Assembly: GCF_014206975.1 (NCBI RefSeq) | Contig: NZ_JACHOU010000001.1 | Location: 558,001-622,000, forward strand | Source of the DNA: Aminobacter aganoensis | GTDB lineage: Bacteria; Pseudomonadota; Alphaproteobacteria; Rhizobiales; Rhizobiaceae | Direction of reading: 5' to 3' | DNA length: 64,000 nucleotides | Shown here: in pieces, positions 27,697 to 35,314 of the stretch | Layout of the letters: each line of letters opens with the position of its first letter | How positions within the stretch are numbered: position 1 is the stretch's first letter | Notes under the pieces: generated by a model | Databases searched by the model: none | Seen by the model: the letters and a program-made list of their open reading frames with translations, nothing else | Told to the model about the DNA's origin: nothing | Made by a program: the position numbers and the translations under genes

Positions 27697-28751
27697 CGCG
27701 CCGCCTCCTTCTTGGTCGCTTCCCGGTCCTGCGCCCAATCGCCCAGGGCCACATCGAGTCTGCGCCATTCGACCTCGTGCCCCGGGAGGCCGCAGCGCAG
27801 TTGCGTCGGCCGGTCGGCAAAACTGCGCACCAAAATGCCCTCGCGCCCCAGCGCTTTGAACAGCCCAACGGCGTCGGGAATGTCGACATGGCGAAACAGC
27901 GATGTGCCGCCGGTAACGATCACACCGGCGCGGGCGAAGGCCTGGTCGAGCCGGTGCGCGGCATGCGCCAGCGTCGTCCGCATCTCGCGCTGCCAGTCCA
28001 CGTCCGACAGCGCCTTGATGCCGTATTCCAGCGACGGCACCGCCACCGACCACGGCCCCAGCTCTTCCTCCAGCCGTCCAGCGATATCGGGGTGAGCCAG
28101 CGCAAACCCAAGCCGAATGCCGGCAAGCCCATAAAACTTGCCGAAGGAGCGCAGAACGACAAGACCACCCATGTCGACATCACCGGCAAGGCTCTGCGCC
28201 TGCGGCCCGACATCCATGAACGCCTCGTCGACCACGAGCAGCCCGCCGCGCGCGCGCAGGCTGGCTGCGAGTTCGAGCAGGTCCTTGCGCTGGACGACGC
28301 GGCCGTCGGGATTGTTCGGATTGACCACGACGGCGAGTTCCGCCTCGAAAAGCTGGGCGAACTCCCTTGTCTCGGCCACCTGATGGCCTGCAATCGCCGC
28401 GGCGCGGGCATGTTCCTGATAGGTGGGCCCGAGCACGAAGGCGCGGCCCGGCCGTACCAGCGAGGCGATGCGCGGCAGGAGGATCTGGGTGCCCGGCGCA
28501 GGCACCAAATTGGCCGCCGAGGGCGCGCCATAGGCGGTGGCGGCAACGGCTGCGAGGTCGCGCGCGCGGCCCGGTTCGGGCAGACGCGACAAGGCTGTGG
28601 CAGGCAGCTCGAAAAGCGGATAGGAGTTCGGATTAATCCCGGTCGACAGGTCGACGAACGGCTCGGGCGCTCCCGGAAACAGCGCCCTCGCCCGTTCCAG
28701 GCTGCCACCGTGGTCCACGGTCCCTGTCCTACGTCCTGCAAGAAGCGTCAT
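27693..28751 (-). CDS. cobC: threonine-phosphate decarboxylase
   Basis: This 352-aa class I/II PLP enzyme has VDLSTGINPNSYP near its start, VVVNPNNPDGRVV, VVDEAFMD, and the PLP Lys in RSFGKFYGLAGIRLGF. CobC (CobD in Salmonella) decarboxylates L-threonine O-3-phosphate to (R)-1-amino-2-propanol phosphate for the adenosylcobalamin nucleotide loop. The ATG at 28751 overlaps the start codon of the divergent cobD. A GTG at 28718, with AGGACA before it, would leave space between the genes and is a real alternative start. The stop overlaps the phosphatase-like gene. Confidence 0.9.
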   Translation of the reverse strand: MTLLAGRRTGTVDHGGSLERARALFPGAPEPFVDLSTGINPNSYPLFELPATALSRLPEPGRARDLAAVAATAYGAPSAANLVPAPGTQILLPRIASLVRPGRAFVLGPTYQEHARAAAIAGHQVAETREFAQLFEAELAVVVNPNNPDGRVVQRKDLLELAASLRARGGLLVVDEAFMDVGPQAQSLAGDVDMGGLVVLRSFGKFYGLAGIRLGFALAHPDIAGRLEEELGPWSVAVPSLEYGIKALSDVDWQREMRTTLAHAAHRLDQAFARAGVIVTGGTSLFRHVDIPDAVGLFKALGREGILVRSFADRPTQLRCGLPGHEVEWRRLDVALGDWAQDREATKKEAAR

Positions 28752-29715
28752 GTCTTTTCCGCTCGCCTTCCTGTCGCTTCTGGTTGAACTCGGTCTCGGC
28801 TACCCGGACCGGCTGGTTCGCAAGATCGGCCATCCGGTGATCTGGATCGGCAATCTGATATCCTTTCTCGACACCAGCCTCAACCGAGCCACCGATACCG
28901 ACGCTCAGCGCCGCTTCTGGGGCGTGGCCGCGCTCGTCGTCATCGTCTTTGTGCCCGCCACGATCGCCTTCGCCATCGAACGCCTGTTCGGCCTGTTGCC
29001 TCTAGGCATCCTTCTCACCGCCATCGCCGCCTCCAGCCTCGTCGCCCAACGCAGCCTCGGCAGCCACGTCAAGGCGGTCGCCGACGCGCTCGACAGCGGC
29101 GGCATCGTTGCCGGCCGCAAGGCCGTCTCCCAGATCGTCGGCCGCGACCCCGAGCGCCTGGACGAAGCCGGCGTCAGCCGCGCGGCCATCGAGAGCCTGG
29201 CCGAAAACTTCTCCGACGGCATCACCGCCCCTGCCTTCTGGCTCGCCATCGGCGGTTTCGCCGGCGGCGCTGCCTACAAGGCCGCCAACACCGCCGACTC
29301 GATGATCGGCCACCGCACCAAGCGGCACGAGGCCTTCGGCTGGGCGGCGGCCCGTTTCGACGACCTCGTCAATCTGCCGGCCTCACGCCTGACCGCGCTC
29401 GCCATCGTGCTGGCCGCCTTCCTCATACCCGGTGCCGACCCGAAGGCGGCATGGGAAGCCGTCTGGCGCGACGCGAACAAGCACCGTTCGCCCAATGCCG
29501 GCTGGCCCGAGGCCGCAATGGCCGGCGCGCTTGGCCTCGCCCTTGCCGGCCCGCGCGCCTATGGCGGCGTGATGGTCGAGGACGCCTTCATGGGATCGGG
29601 CGGCCGCCGCGAGGCCAATGCCCAGGACATCCGCTCGGCACTGCGCCTCTACTGGACGGCCGACGCCATCCTTGTCGTCGCCATCGGCCTTGTCGGCCTC
29701 GCCATCTGGCTCTGA
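28750..29715 (+). CDS. cobD: adenosylcobinamide-phosphate synthase
   Basis: CobD/CbiB (321 aa) is a membrane enzyme that attaches aminopropanol (phosphate) to adenosylcobyric acid. The protein starts FPLAFLSLLVELGLGYPDRL, has several hydrophobic helices, and carries the conserved ENFSDGITAPAFW and KAANTADSMIGHR segments typical of the family. Its start codon overlaps that of cobC on the other strand. It ends 11 bases before the end of the convergent cobO. Confidence 0.93.
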   Translation: MSFPLAFLSLLVELGLGYPDRLVRKIGHPVIWIGNLISFLDTSLNRATDTDAQRRFWGVAALVVIVFVPATIAFAIERLFGLLPLGILLTAIAASSLVAQRSLGSHVKAVADALDSGGIVAGRKAVSQIVGRDPERLDEAGVSRAAIESLAENFSDGITAPAFWLAIGGFAGGAAYKAANTADSMIGHRTKRHEAFGWAAARFDDLVNLPASRLTALAIVLAAFLIPGADPKAAWEAVWRDANKHRSPNAGWPEAAMAGALGLALAGPRAYGGVMVEDAFMGSGGRREANAQDIRSALRLYWTADAILVVAIGLVGLAIWL

Positions 29716-29726
29716 CGCACCGAAAG

Positions 29727-30347
29727 CTAGAACTCGATCCCCTTCTGCGCCTTCACGCCGGCAGCGAAGTGATGCTTGGTAGCGCCCATTTCGGTGACGA
29801 GATCGGCAGCCTCGACCAGTGCCGGCTTGGCGTTGCGGCCAGTGACCACGACATGCAGGCCCTCGCGCCGGCCCTTGAGCGTCGAGACGACAGCATCGAG
29901 ATCGAGATAGTCATAGCGCAGCGCAATGTTGAGTTCATCGAGCACGACGAGTGAGATGCTCGGGTCTGCCAAAAGCTCCTGCGCTTTCGCCCAGGCAGCC
30001 TCTGCAGCAGCAATGTCGCGCATCTTGTCCTGCGTCTCCCAGGTGAAGCCCTCGCCCATCGTGTGCCACACGACGCGGTCGCCGAAGGCGGCAAACGCGT
30101 CCTGCTCGCCGGAATGCCAGGCACCCTTGATGAACTGCACGACGCCGACGCGATGGCCATAGCCGAGCATGCGCAGCGCCAGCCCGAAGGCCGCCGTCGA
30201 CTTGCCTTTACCGGGACCGGTGTTGACGATCAGCAGTCCCTTCTCGACGATGGTCTTTCCCGCCACCTCGGCATCCTGCACCGCCTTCCGCTTGGCCATC
30301 TTGGCGCGGTGGCGCTCAGCTTCCTGTTCGTCGATCGTCTTCATCAT
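29727..30347 (-). CDS. cobO: cob(I)alamin adenosyltransferase
   Basis: This 206-aa CobA/CobO-type ATP:corrinoid adenosyltransferase has the P-loop GPGKGKST, the segment RVGVVQFIKGAW, and VVLDELNIALRY (Walker B). It adds the upper adenosyl ligand to reduced corrinoids. The first of two adjacent ATGs overlaps the cobP stop (ATGA). It is the distal gene of the riboswitch-controlled cbtB-cbtA-cobP-cobO run. Confidence 0.93.
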   Translation of the reverse strand: MMKTIDEQEAERHRAKMAKRKAVQDAEVAGKTIVEKGLLIVNTGPGKGKSTAAFGLALRMLGYGHRVGVVQFIKGAWHSGEQDAFAAFGDRVVWHTMGEGFTWETQDKMRDIAAAEAAWAKAQELLADPSISLVVLDELNIALRYDYLDLDAVVSTLKGRREGLHVVVTGRNAKPALVEAADLVTEMGATKHHFAAGVKAQKGIEF

Positions 30348-30853
30348 TTCACCTTCATCGGCAGACCGGCGACCATGTACAGCACCGCGTCGGCCACGGC
30401 CGCCACCTTCTGGTTGAGGCGGCCAGCATCGTCACGGAAGCGACGGGCCAGTGCATTGTCGGGCACGATTCCGAGCCCGACCTCGTTGGAGACCACGAAC
30501 CACGGCCCTCGCGGGCGCGACAGCACGTCCGCGAGGGCGGCGCATTCGGCCTCGACATCGTGATCGGCCAGCATGTGATTGGTGAGCCAGAGCGTCAGGC
30601 AGTCGACCAGCACCGGCGCGCCCTCGGGCACGCTGCCAAGCGCGCCCGCGATATCCAGCGGTGCGTCGAGCGTTTGCCAGCCTTCGCCGCGGCGATCACG
30701 ATGGATCGAGATGCGCTCGCGCATCTCGTCGTCATAGGCCTGCGCCGTGGCGATGTAGGTCCACGGAGCAGGAATTTGCGTGATGAGCCGCTCGGCATGC
30801 GCGCTCTTGCCGGAGCGCGCACCGCCGAGCAGGAAGGTCAGCGTCTCAGGCAA
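30344..30853 (-). CDS. cobP: adenosylcobinamide kinase/adenosylcobinamide-phosphate guanylyltransferase
   Basis: This 169-aa CobP/CobU protein phosphorylates adenosylcobinamide and transfers GMP to it. LLGGARSGKSAHAERL is the P-loop, followed by TYIATAQAYDDEMRERI and VLVDCLTLWLTN. The start appears to be TTG at 30853. An in-frame TGA lies four codons upstream, no ATG or GTG precedes the P-loop, and the codon overlaps the end of cbtA, which implies coupled translation. Confidence 0.92.
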   Translation of the reverse strand: MPETLTFLLGGARSGKSAHAERLITQIPAPWTYIATAQAYDDEMRERISIHRDRRGEGWQTLDAPLDIAGALGSVPEGAPVLVDCLTLWLTNHMLADHDVEAECAALADVLSRPRGPWFVVSNEVGLGIVPDNALARRFRDDAGRLNQKVAAVADAVLYMVAGLPMKVK

Positions 30854-31604
30854 GGCGACCGTTCAGCGACTGTGCGGGTTCGCTCATGAAGCGATTGCGC
30901 ACGTAGCCTGCCACCGCGCCCAGCACGACCCAGAACACCAGGTTGGAGATGGTGACAGCGACGACAAAGCTGTGGTGCAGGTCGGCCGGGATCGGTGACT
31001 CATGGCTTTCCGGCTGCGGCGCCCCGACGATGTGCGGCGCGACGATCAGCGCAACGCCGAGGACAGCCAGCGGCAACGACTGCTTGAAGGCAATCAGCGC
31101 GAGGCCAGCAGCGGTGGCCACGACAGTCAGCGTCCACCATATCTGGCGCGAGACGAGATCGGCGGCAGGCATGGCCGGCAGTTCCGGCGGCAGGCCGAGA
31201 CCAGGCGCCAAGGTGAAGACGGCAAAGCCGGCAAAACCCCAGAACACGCCCTGGCGCCAGTTGGCGATGCCGCCGGCAAACTCGGAGACGGCGACCAGGA
31301 TCAGTCCGAAAGCGATGCCACTGACGATGTTGGCGAGCGCCGAGTAAGCGAAACGCTCGAAGCCGTCGGCAGGCGCCCACGCTTCTTCCTCGGCCGGCGC
31401 CACAGCCTGTGCGTCGGCAGCAGGCGCGGTCGCTTCGGTACCGGCCACGGGTGCCGCGCCGTGGTCGTGGCCGCCGGCGTTTTCATAGGTCTCCGCCTTG
31501 AAGATCAGCGGATCGGTTGAATAGGTCTGGAGCGCAGCAAGGATCACGCCGGCCAATAGGCCACTGATCGCCGCGATGAACACGACGTTGCGAAAGACGG
31601 ACAT
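30846..31604 (-). CDS. cbtA: cobalt transporter subunit CbtA
   Basis: This 252-aa membrane protein of the CbtA family has about five to six helices. A loop after the first helix contains His residues (GGHDHG) and a variable Ala/Pro-rich stretch. CbtA works with CbtB in B12-regulated cobalt import in proteobacteria. It starts 16 nt after cbtB and overlaps cobP by eight bases. Confidence 0.88.
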   Translation of the reverse strand: MSVFRNVVFIAAISGLLAGVILAALQTYSTDPLIFKAETYENAGGHDHGAAPVAGTEATAPAADAQAVAPAEEEAWAPADGFERFAYSALANIVSGIAFGLILVAVSEFAGGIANWRQGVFWGFAGFAVFTLAPGLGLPPELPAMPAADLVSRQIWWTLTVVATAAGLALIAFKQSLPLAVLGVALIVAPHIVGAPQPESHESPIPADLHHSFVVAVTISNLVFWVVLGAVAGYVRNRFMSEPAQSLNGRLA

Positions 31605-31620
31605 GGTTGGCTTGCTTTCG

Positions 31621-31797
31621 TTAGTGGCAGGGGAAAGCCATCGAGTGGCGATAGTCGTGGGCAGCATTGTGCACCACTTCCATGTGCGAGAACCCGAGGA
31701 AGCCAACAACGAAAAGGCCGAGCAGCGCGGCAAGAGCCAGCTGCATGATACGCGACTGCGAGGAGACGTCGGTGCCGAGAGCAGAAACAGTGTTCAT
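31621..31797 (-). CDS. cbtB: cobalt transporter subunit CbtB
   Basis: This 58-aa protein has one membrane helix (IMQLALAALLGLFVVGFLGF) and the histidine-rich C-terminus HNAAHDYRHSMAFPCH that is diagnostic of CbtB and probably binds cobalt. Two ATGs are adjacent; the second (31797) has AGGA at the better spacing. It is the first gene after the cobalamin riboswitch. Confidence 0.9.
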   Translation of the reverse strand: MNTVSALGTDVSSQSRIMQLALAALLGLFVVGFLGFSHMEVVHNAAHDYRHSMAFPCH

Positions 31798-31844
31798 CAT
31801 AAGTCCTTTCGCCCTCCACCCGAGGGCACAGAGATAAGTGCCTG

Positions 31845-32020
31845 TCGCCGGCAGGTCTCCTGGCTTGCGGATTGGCACCCTTCCCCGCCTTCCCGAAGCA
31901 AGCTTCAGTGGCATTTGGGGAGGACTAGCCGCATACAGTTGCGGGGGCAGCCACGGCTTCGGACCCTCTAATGGACCTTACCGCATTCCCTCTTGATTCC
32001 GTAACGGAACCGACGACGCC
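31845..32020 (-). promoter_or_regulatory. cobalamin riboswitch
   Basis: On the minus strand upstream of cbtB, the region has the conserved order of an adenosylcobalamin riboswitch: AGAGGGAATGCGG, then GCTGCCCCCGCAACTG, then the B12 box GCCACTG (31912-31906), and the closing segment AATCCGCAAGCCAGGAGACC. It ends about 45 nt before the cbtB start, so it could hide the ribosome binding site or terminate transcription when B12 is abundant. Boundaries are approximate. Confidence 0.92.
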
Positions 32021-32096
32021 GCAACTATAGAAACAAATGGCTTGGGCGGCAAACCAAATTCCGACGCCGCGGCGCTCGAATGCGGCGTTCTTGCGA

Positions 32097-32795
32097 TCAG
32101 CCGCGCGCGGTGATTCGTTCGGCCACCAGGTGCTGCAGCCGCCACAGATGCCGGTCGTGGATGGAACGCTGCTCCAGGTTCTTGACCACATTGTAGAGAT
32201 AGTCGGCGGCCGAGCCCCAGTGGCCGCAGGTCGTGGCCAGACGCTTTACGACCTCGTCCTCGCCAAGCGCCCCGGCATAGGCATGGCCTTGACGGTTGAT
32301 GACGAAAGCGAGTGCGGTCAACGGCCCCTCATCGGTGGCGAGGTTCAGCCAGCGCGGCTTGTAGGTCGAGGGCTTCAGCGTCATCTCGCGGCGAAACAGC
32401 TTGTCCAGTTGCTCGCGCCGGTCGCCGTCCGTCAGCCTGAGCGCCACGCCCTTGCATTGGCCGCCGCGATCCATGCCCATCATCAGCCCGGGCTCAGTCT
32501 TTGTGGCGCGCCAGCGGGTCATGTTGATGCAGAACGAACGGTGCCAACCGCGCGCCAGCGCCACCCTTTCGTCGGTGTGTTCGACCTCGGGCTTCCAGAT
32601 CAGCGAGCCATAGGCAAACAGCCACAGCGGCCCATTGCCGGGATAGGCGGCAAGCGTCTTGTCGATCATGCGTTCGTAATCGGCATCGTCGAGGTGCTGC
32701 GCATCAGGATCGGGGCCGGCATCAGCCACCTCACGATGGCAAAGTGCCACCAGTTCCTCGGTCAGCGACATCACACGACCGTTCATTGCAGGCAT
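32097..32795 (-). CDS. ChaC-like gamma-glutamylcyclotransferase
   Basis: The protein has about 232 aa with the ChaC motif LWLFAYGSLIWKPE and TDERVALARGWHRSFC. ChaC enzymes cleave glutathione to 5-oxoproline and Cys-Gly in the cytoplasm. ATG 32795 is chosen for AGGG eight bases upstream; 32786 and 32771 are alternatives. It sits alone, divergent from the DUF1624 gene and downstream of the riboswitch promoter region. Confidence 0.85.
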   Translation of the reverse strand: MPAMNGRVMSLTEELVALCHREVADAGPDPDAQHLDDADYERMIDKTLAAYPGNGPLWLFAYGSLIWKPEVEHTDERVALARGWHRSFCINMTRWRATKTEPGLMMGMDRGGQCKGVALRLTDGDRREQLDKLFRREMTLKPSTYKPRWLNLATDEGPLTALAFVINRQGHAYAGALGEDEVVKRLATTCGHWGSAADYLYNVVKNLEQRSIHDRHLWRLQHLVAERITARG

Positions 32796-32892
32796 CCCCG
32801 AACCCTGTGCATGACGTTGGCTAGTCCCTCTCTTGCCGCGGTTCAACCATGATAGTGCTGCATGGGCGGCGAAACACCCGAAGCCCAAGCGA

Positions 32893-33897
32893 ATGGCCAT
32901 GACGATGCAACCGACCACCGACCAACTTCAAGCCCGGACACCGCGCGTTAAGGTGATCGACATTGCCCGTGGCGTGGCCCTCGTCGCCATGGCCGTCTAC
33001 CATTTCGCCTGGGACCTCGAGTTCTTCGGCTACGCCGACCCTGGCATGACCGCCTTCGGCGGCTGGAAGCTGTTCGCCCGCTCGATTGCGTCGAGCTTCC
33101 TGTTTCTTGTCGGCGTAAGCCTCGTCCTTGCCCACGCAAAAGGCATCCGTTGGCGCGGTTTCCGCAAGCGGCTGGCGATGGTGGTTGCCGCCGCCGCGGC
33201 AATTTCGGTGGCGACATGGTTCGCCATGCCCAACACTTTCATCTTCTTCGGCATCCTGCACCAGATCGCCTTTGCCAGCGTCGTCGGCCTCGCCTTCCTG
33301 CGCCTGCCGCCGCTGTTGACGCTGGCCGCCGCCGTGCTGGTGATCCTGGCGCCGATCTATCTGCGCAACGATGCCTTCAACCACCCGGCCCTGCTCTGGA
33401 TCGGCCTTAACACCGTTGCCCCGCGCTCCAACGATTTCGTGCCCGTCTTCCCCTTCTTCGGTGCGGTTCTGGCAGGCATGGGCGTTGCCGGGCTGGCGCT
33501 GAAATCCGGCCTGTACGACCGGCTGGCGCAGTTGAAACCCGGCACTTGGTCGAAACCGCTCGACTTCTTCGGCCGCCACAGCCTCGCCTTCTACCTCATC
33601 CACCAGCCCGTGCTGATTTCCTTGGTCTGGGCCTGGGCGCAGGTCTTCCCGGCACCCGTCGAAACCCGCGAAGTCGGCTTCCTCAAGTCCTGCCAGATCT
33701 CGTGCGAGCAAAGCCGCGACACCGATTTCTGCACGCGCTACTGTGTCTGCATGCTCGACGAGCTGCAGAAGGACGATTCGCTCGACCGCCTCTATGCCAG
33801 CGACCAAAGCCCTGAACTGAAGTCGCGTGTCGGCGACACCGCCGCCATGTGCACCGCAAGGACGGACGGCGAAATACCATCGGGAGGATCGCAATGA
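32893..33897 (+). CDS. DUF1624/HGSNAT-like membrane protein with Cys-rich C-terminal tail
   Basis: The protein has about 334 aa. An N-terminal membrane domain with some seven helices begins with VIDIARGVALVAMAVYHF, matching heparan-alpha-glucosaminide acetyltransferase-like DUF1624 proteins, which move acyl groups across membranes. After the last helix a soluble tail of about 75 residues has the spacing C-x3-C-x8-C-x3-C-x-C (SCQISCEQSRDTDFCTRYC). That twin CX3C layout suggests disulfides or a metal site. Three in-frame ATGs (32893, 32899, 32905) compete as start. It is coupled to the next gene by ATGA. Confidence 0.78.
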   Translation: MAMTMQPTTDQLQARTPRVKVIDIARGVALVAMAVYHFAWDLEFFGYADPGMTAFGGWKLFARSIASSFLFLVGVSLVLAHAKGIRWRGFRKRLAMVVAAAAAISVATWFAMPNTFIFFGILHQIAFASVVGLAFLRLPPLLTLAAAVLVILAPIYLRNDAFNHPALLWIGLNTVAPRSNDFVPVFPFFGAVLAGMGVAGLALKSGLYDRLAQLKPGTWSKPLDFFGRHSLAFYLIHQPVLISLVWAWAQVFPAPVETREVGFLKSCQISCEQSRDTDFCTRYCVCMLDELQKDDSLDRLYASDQSPELKSRVGDTAAMCTARTDGEIPSGGSQ

Positions 33898-34370
33898 CCG
33901 ACATCAAGGCAGCCCCCAACCGGGTGCCATGGCCGCCTATCATCTACCTGCTGGCGATTGCCATCGCCATCGTGCTTGGACTGCTCTATCCGCTGCCCTG
34001 GATCACCGAGCCGATCTCGGATCTCTTGTTTGCCGCCGGCTGGCTGGCGATCGCCGGCTTTGTCGCGATCGAGGTGTCGGCGATGCGCGCCCTGAAGCGC
34101 GGCAACACCACCATCCGGCCGGACAAGGCCTCGGACCATCTGGTGACGAACGGGCCGTTCTCCTTCACCCGCAACCCGATCTACTTCGGCAACACACTGC
34201 TGATGATCGGCATCGGCATGGTCAGCGGCAGCCTCTGGTTCATCCTCCTGGCACTGATCGCCGCTTTCGCAACCCAGAAGCTCGCCATCGAGCGCGAGGA
34301 AAAGCACCTGCAGGCGCGCTTCGGCAAGAAATACATCGACTACGCGAAGAAGGTCCGCCGCTGGATCTGA
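33894..34370 (+). CDS. isoprenylcysteine carboxyl methyltransferase-like membrane protein
   Basis: This 158-aa protein has three to four helices and the ICMT/PEMT-type C-terminal signature: LVTNGPFSFTRNPIYFGNTL, then the charged IEREEKHLQARFGKKYIDY. The family methylates lipids or carboxyl groups with S-adenosylmethionine at the membrane; bacterial substrates are mostly unknown. Its start overlaps the stop of the DUF1624 gene, so the two probably work together. Confidence 0.85.
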   Translation: MTDIKAAPNRVPWPPIIYLLAIAIAIVLGLLYPLPWITEPISDLLFAAGWLAIAGFVAIEVSAMRALKRGNTTIRPDKASDHLVTNGPFSFTRNPIYFGNTLLMIGIGMVSGSLWFILLALIAAFATQKLAIEREEKHLQARFGKKYIDYAKKVRRWI

Positions 34371-34420
34371 GGCGTTCCCCATTTTCGGCAATGCGCTTGA
34401 TCGATGGCGGCGGCCAAGTC

Positions 34421-34629
34421 GTGCGTCCTTCGACAAGCTCAAGATGAGGACTATAGGCGCTGCCTCAGGATGAGGACCGTAGACGCTGCACTCAAGACTG
34501 CGCCCCCTAAGACTGCGGTCCCAAGAAGAGTCGAAGGCTCTGATTTTCAACCAGAATCGAAGGCGCTGACCGTCAACACCTGCCGGCAACGCCAACGGTC
34601 CTCATCCTGAGCTTGTCGAAGGACGCACA
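34421..34629. repeat. REP-like palindromic element, second copy family
   Basis: The arms 34421-34451 (GTGCGTCCTTCGACAAGCTC...) and 34599-34629 are 31-nt inverted copies with one mismatch. A partial third copy (CTCAGGATGAGGACCG) lies at 34465-34480. The core matches the 27.1-kb element. It sits between two convergent genes. Confidence 0.78.
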
Positions 34630-34662
34630 ACCCTCCAACCGCCGCAGCTCACGCAACCCGCG

Positions 34663-35049
34663 TCAGGTATTGACGCCCAGTTCCACCAGCCGCTCGACAC
34701 AGGATTCTTCGGCCTGGTCCAGTTCGGCGAGCGTCTCCTCGAGGTCGCGACGCTTCTGGCGCAAATCCTCGCGCTTCTCCTCGATGCGCTTGATCATCAG
34801 CTTGAGCTGGCCGACCTCGCCGGGCGGCTCGCGATACATCTGGATGATCTCGCGGATCTCGTTGATCGAGAAACCAAGGCGCTTCCCGCGCATGATCTGG
34901 CGAATGAGATGCCGGTCGGACGGCCGGAACAGCCGGGTCCGGCCGCGACGCACCGGCTGCACCAGCCCTTCATCTTCATAGAAGCGCAAGGTCCGCGTCG
35001 AGATGTCGAATTCGCGGGTCAGTTCGGTGATCGAATAATATTCCCGCAT
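34663..35049 (-). CDS. MerR-family regulator, GnyR/LiuR-like
   Basis: This 128-aa protein has a MerR winged HTH (residues 5-70, SITELTREFDISTRTLRFYEDEGL) and a C-terminal coiled coil (KLMIKRIEEKREDLRQKRRD), with no metal-binding cysteines in the usual loop. The pattern fits regulators of branched-chain amino-acid and fatty-acid breakdown. GGAGG lies just before the ATG. No such catabolic genes are adjacent, so it may act in trans. Confidence 0.82.
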   Translation of the reverse strand: MREYYSITELTREFDISTRTLRFYEDEGLVQPVRRGRTRLFRPSDRHLIRQIMRGKRLGFSINEIREIIQMYREPPGEVGQLKLMIKRIEEKREDLRQKRRDLEETLAELDQAEESCVERLVELGVNT

Positions 35050-35183
35050 CGTTCCTCCACCCCGCGAGCAAGACCGCCCCGCCTCAAAATCATGCCGGGC
35101 ACTAGCCGAGGCGAATATGCCGGGTGACGGCAAGCGCCACACGGCAAGGACCATGGTTGATCCGCGCGGAGTCTCGCACGCGA

Positions 35184-35199
35184 TTTACGTAAAAGTCAA
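35184..35199. promoter_or_regulatory. possible MerR (LiuR-type) operator
   Basis: TTTACGTAAAAGTCAA lies about 135 nt upstream of the MerR gene start and resembles the TTTACGT/ACGTCAA half-sites reported for LiuR-type regulators. It may be autoregulatory. Distance and partial symmetry make this weak. Confidence 0.3.
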
Positions 35200-35314
35200 T
35201 TGAACTCAACCGTCTCTGTAGCCGGCAATACTCCGCTCGACCACACACGCGGAGGACACGCCAGGGTTGCAGTTCCGGCAAGGCCCTGGCGAAAGCCGAA
35301 CCCGGATTTCGGCG

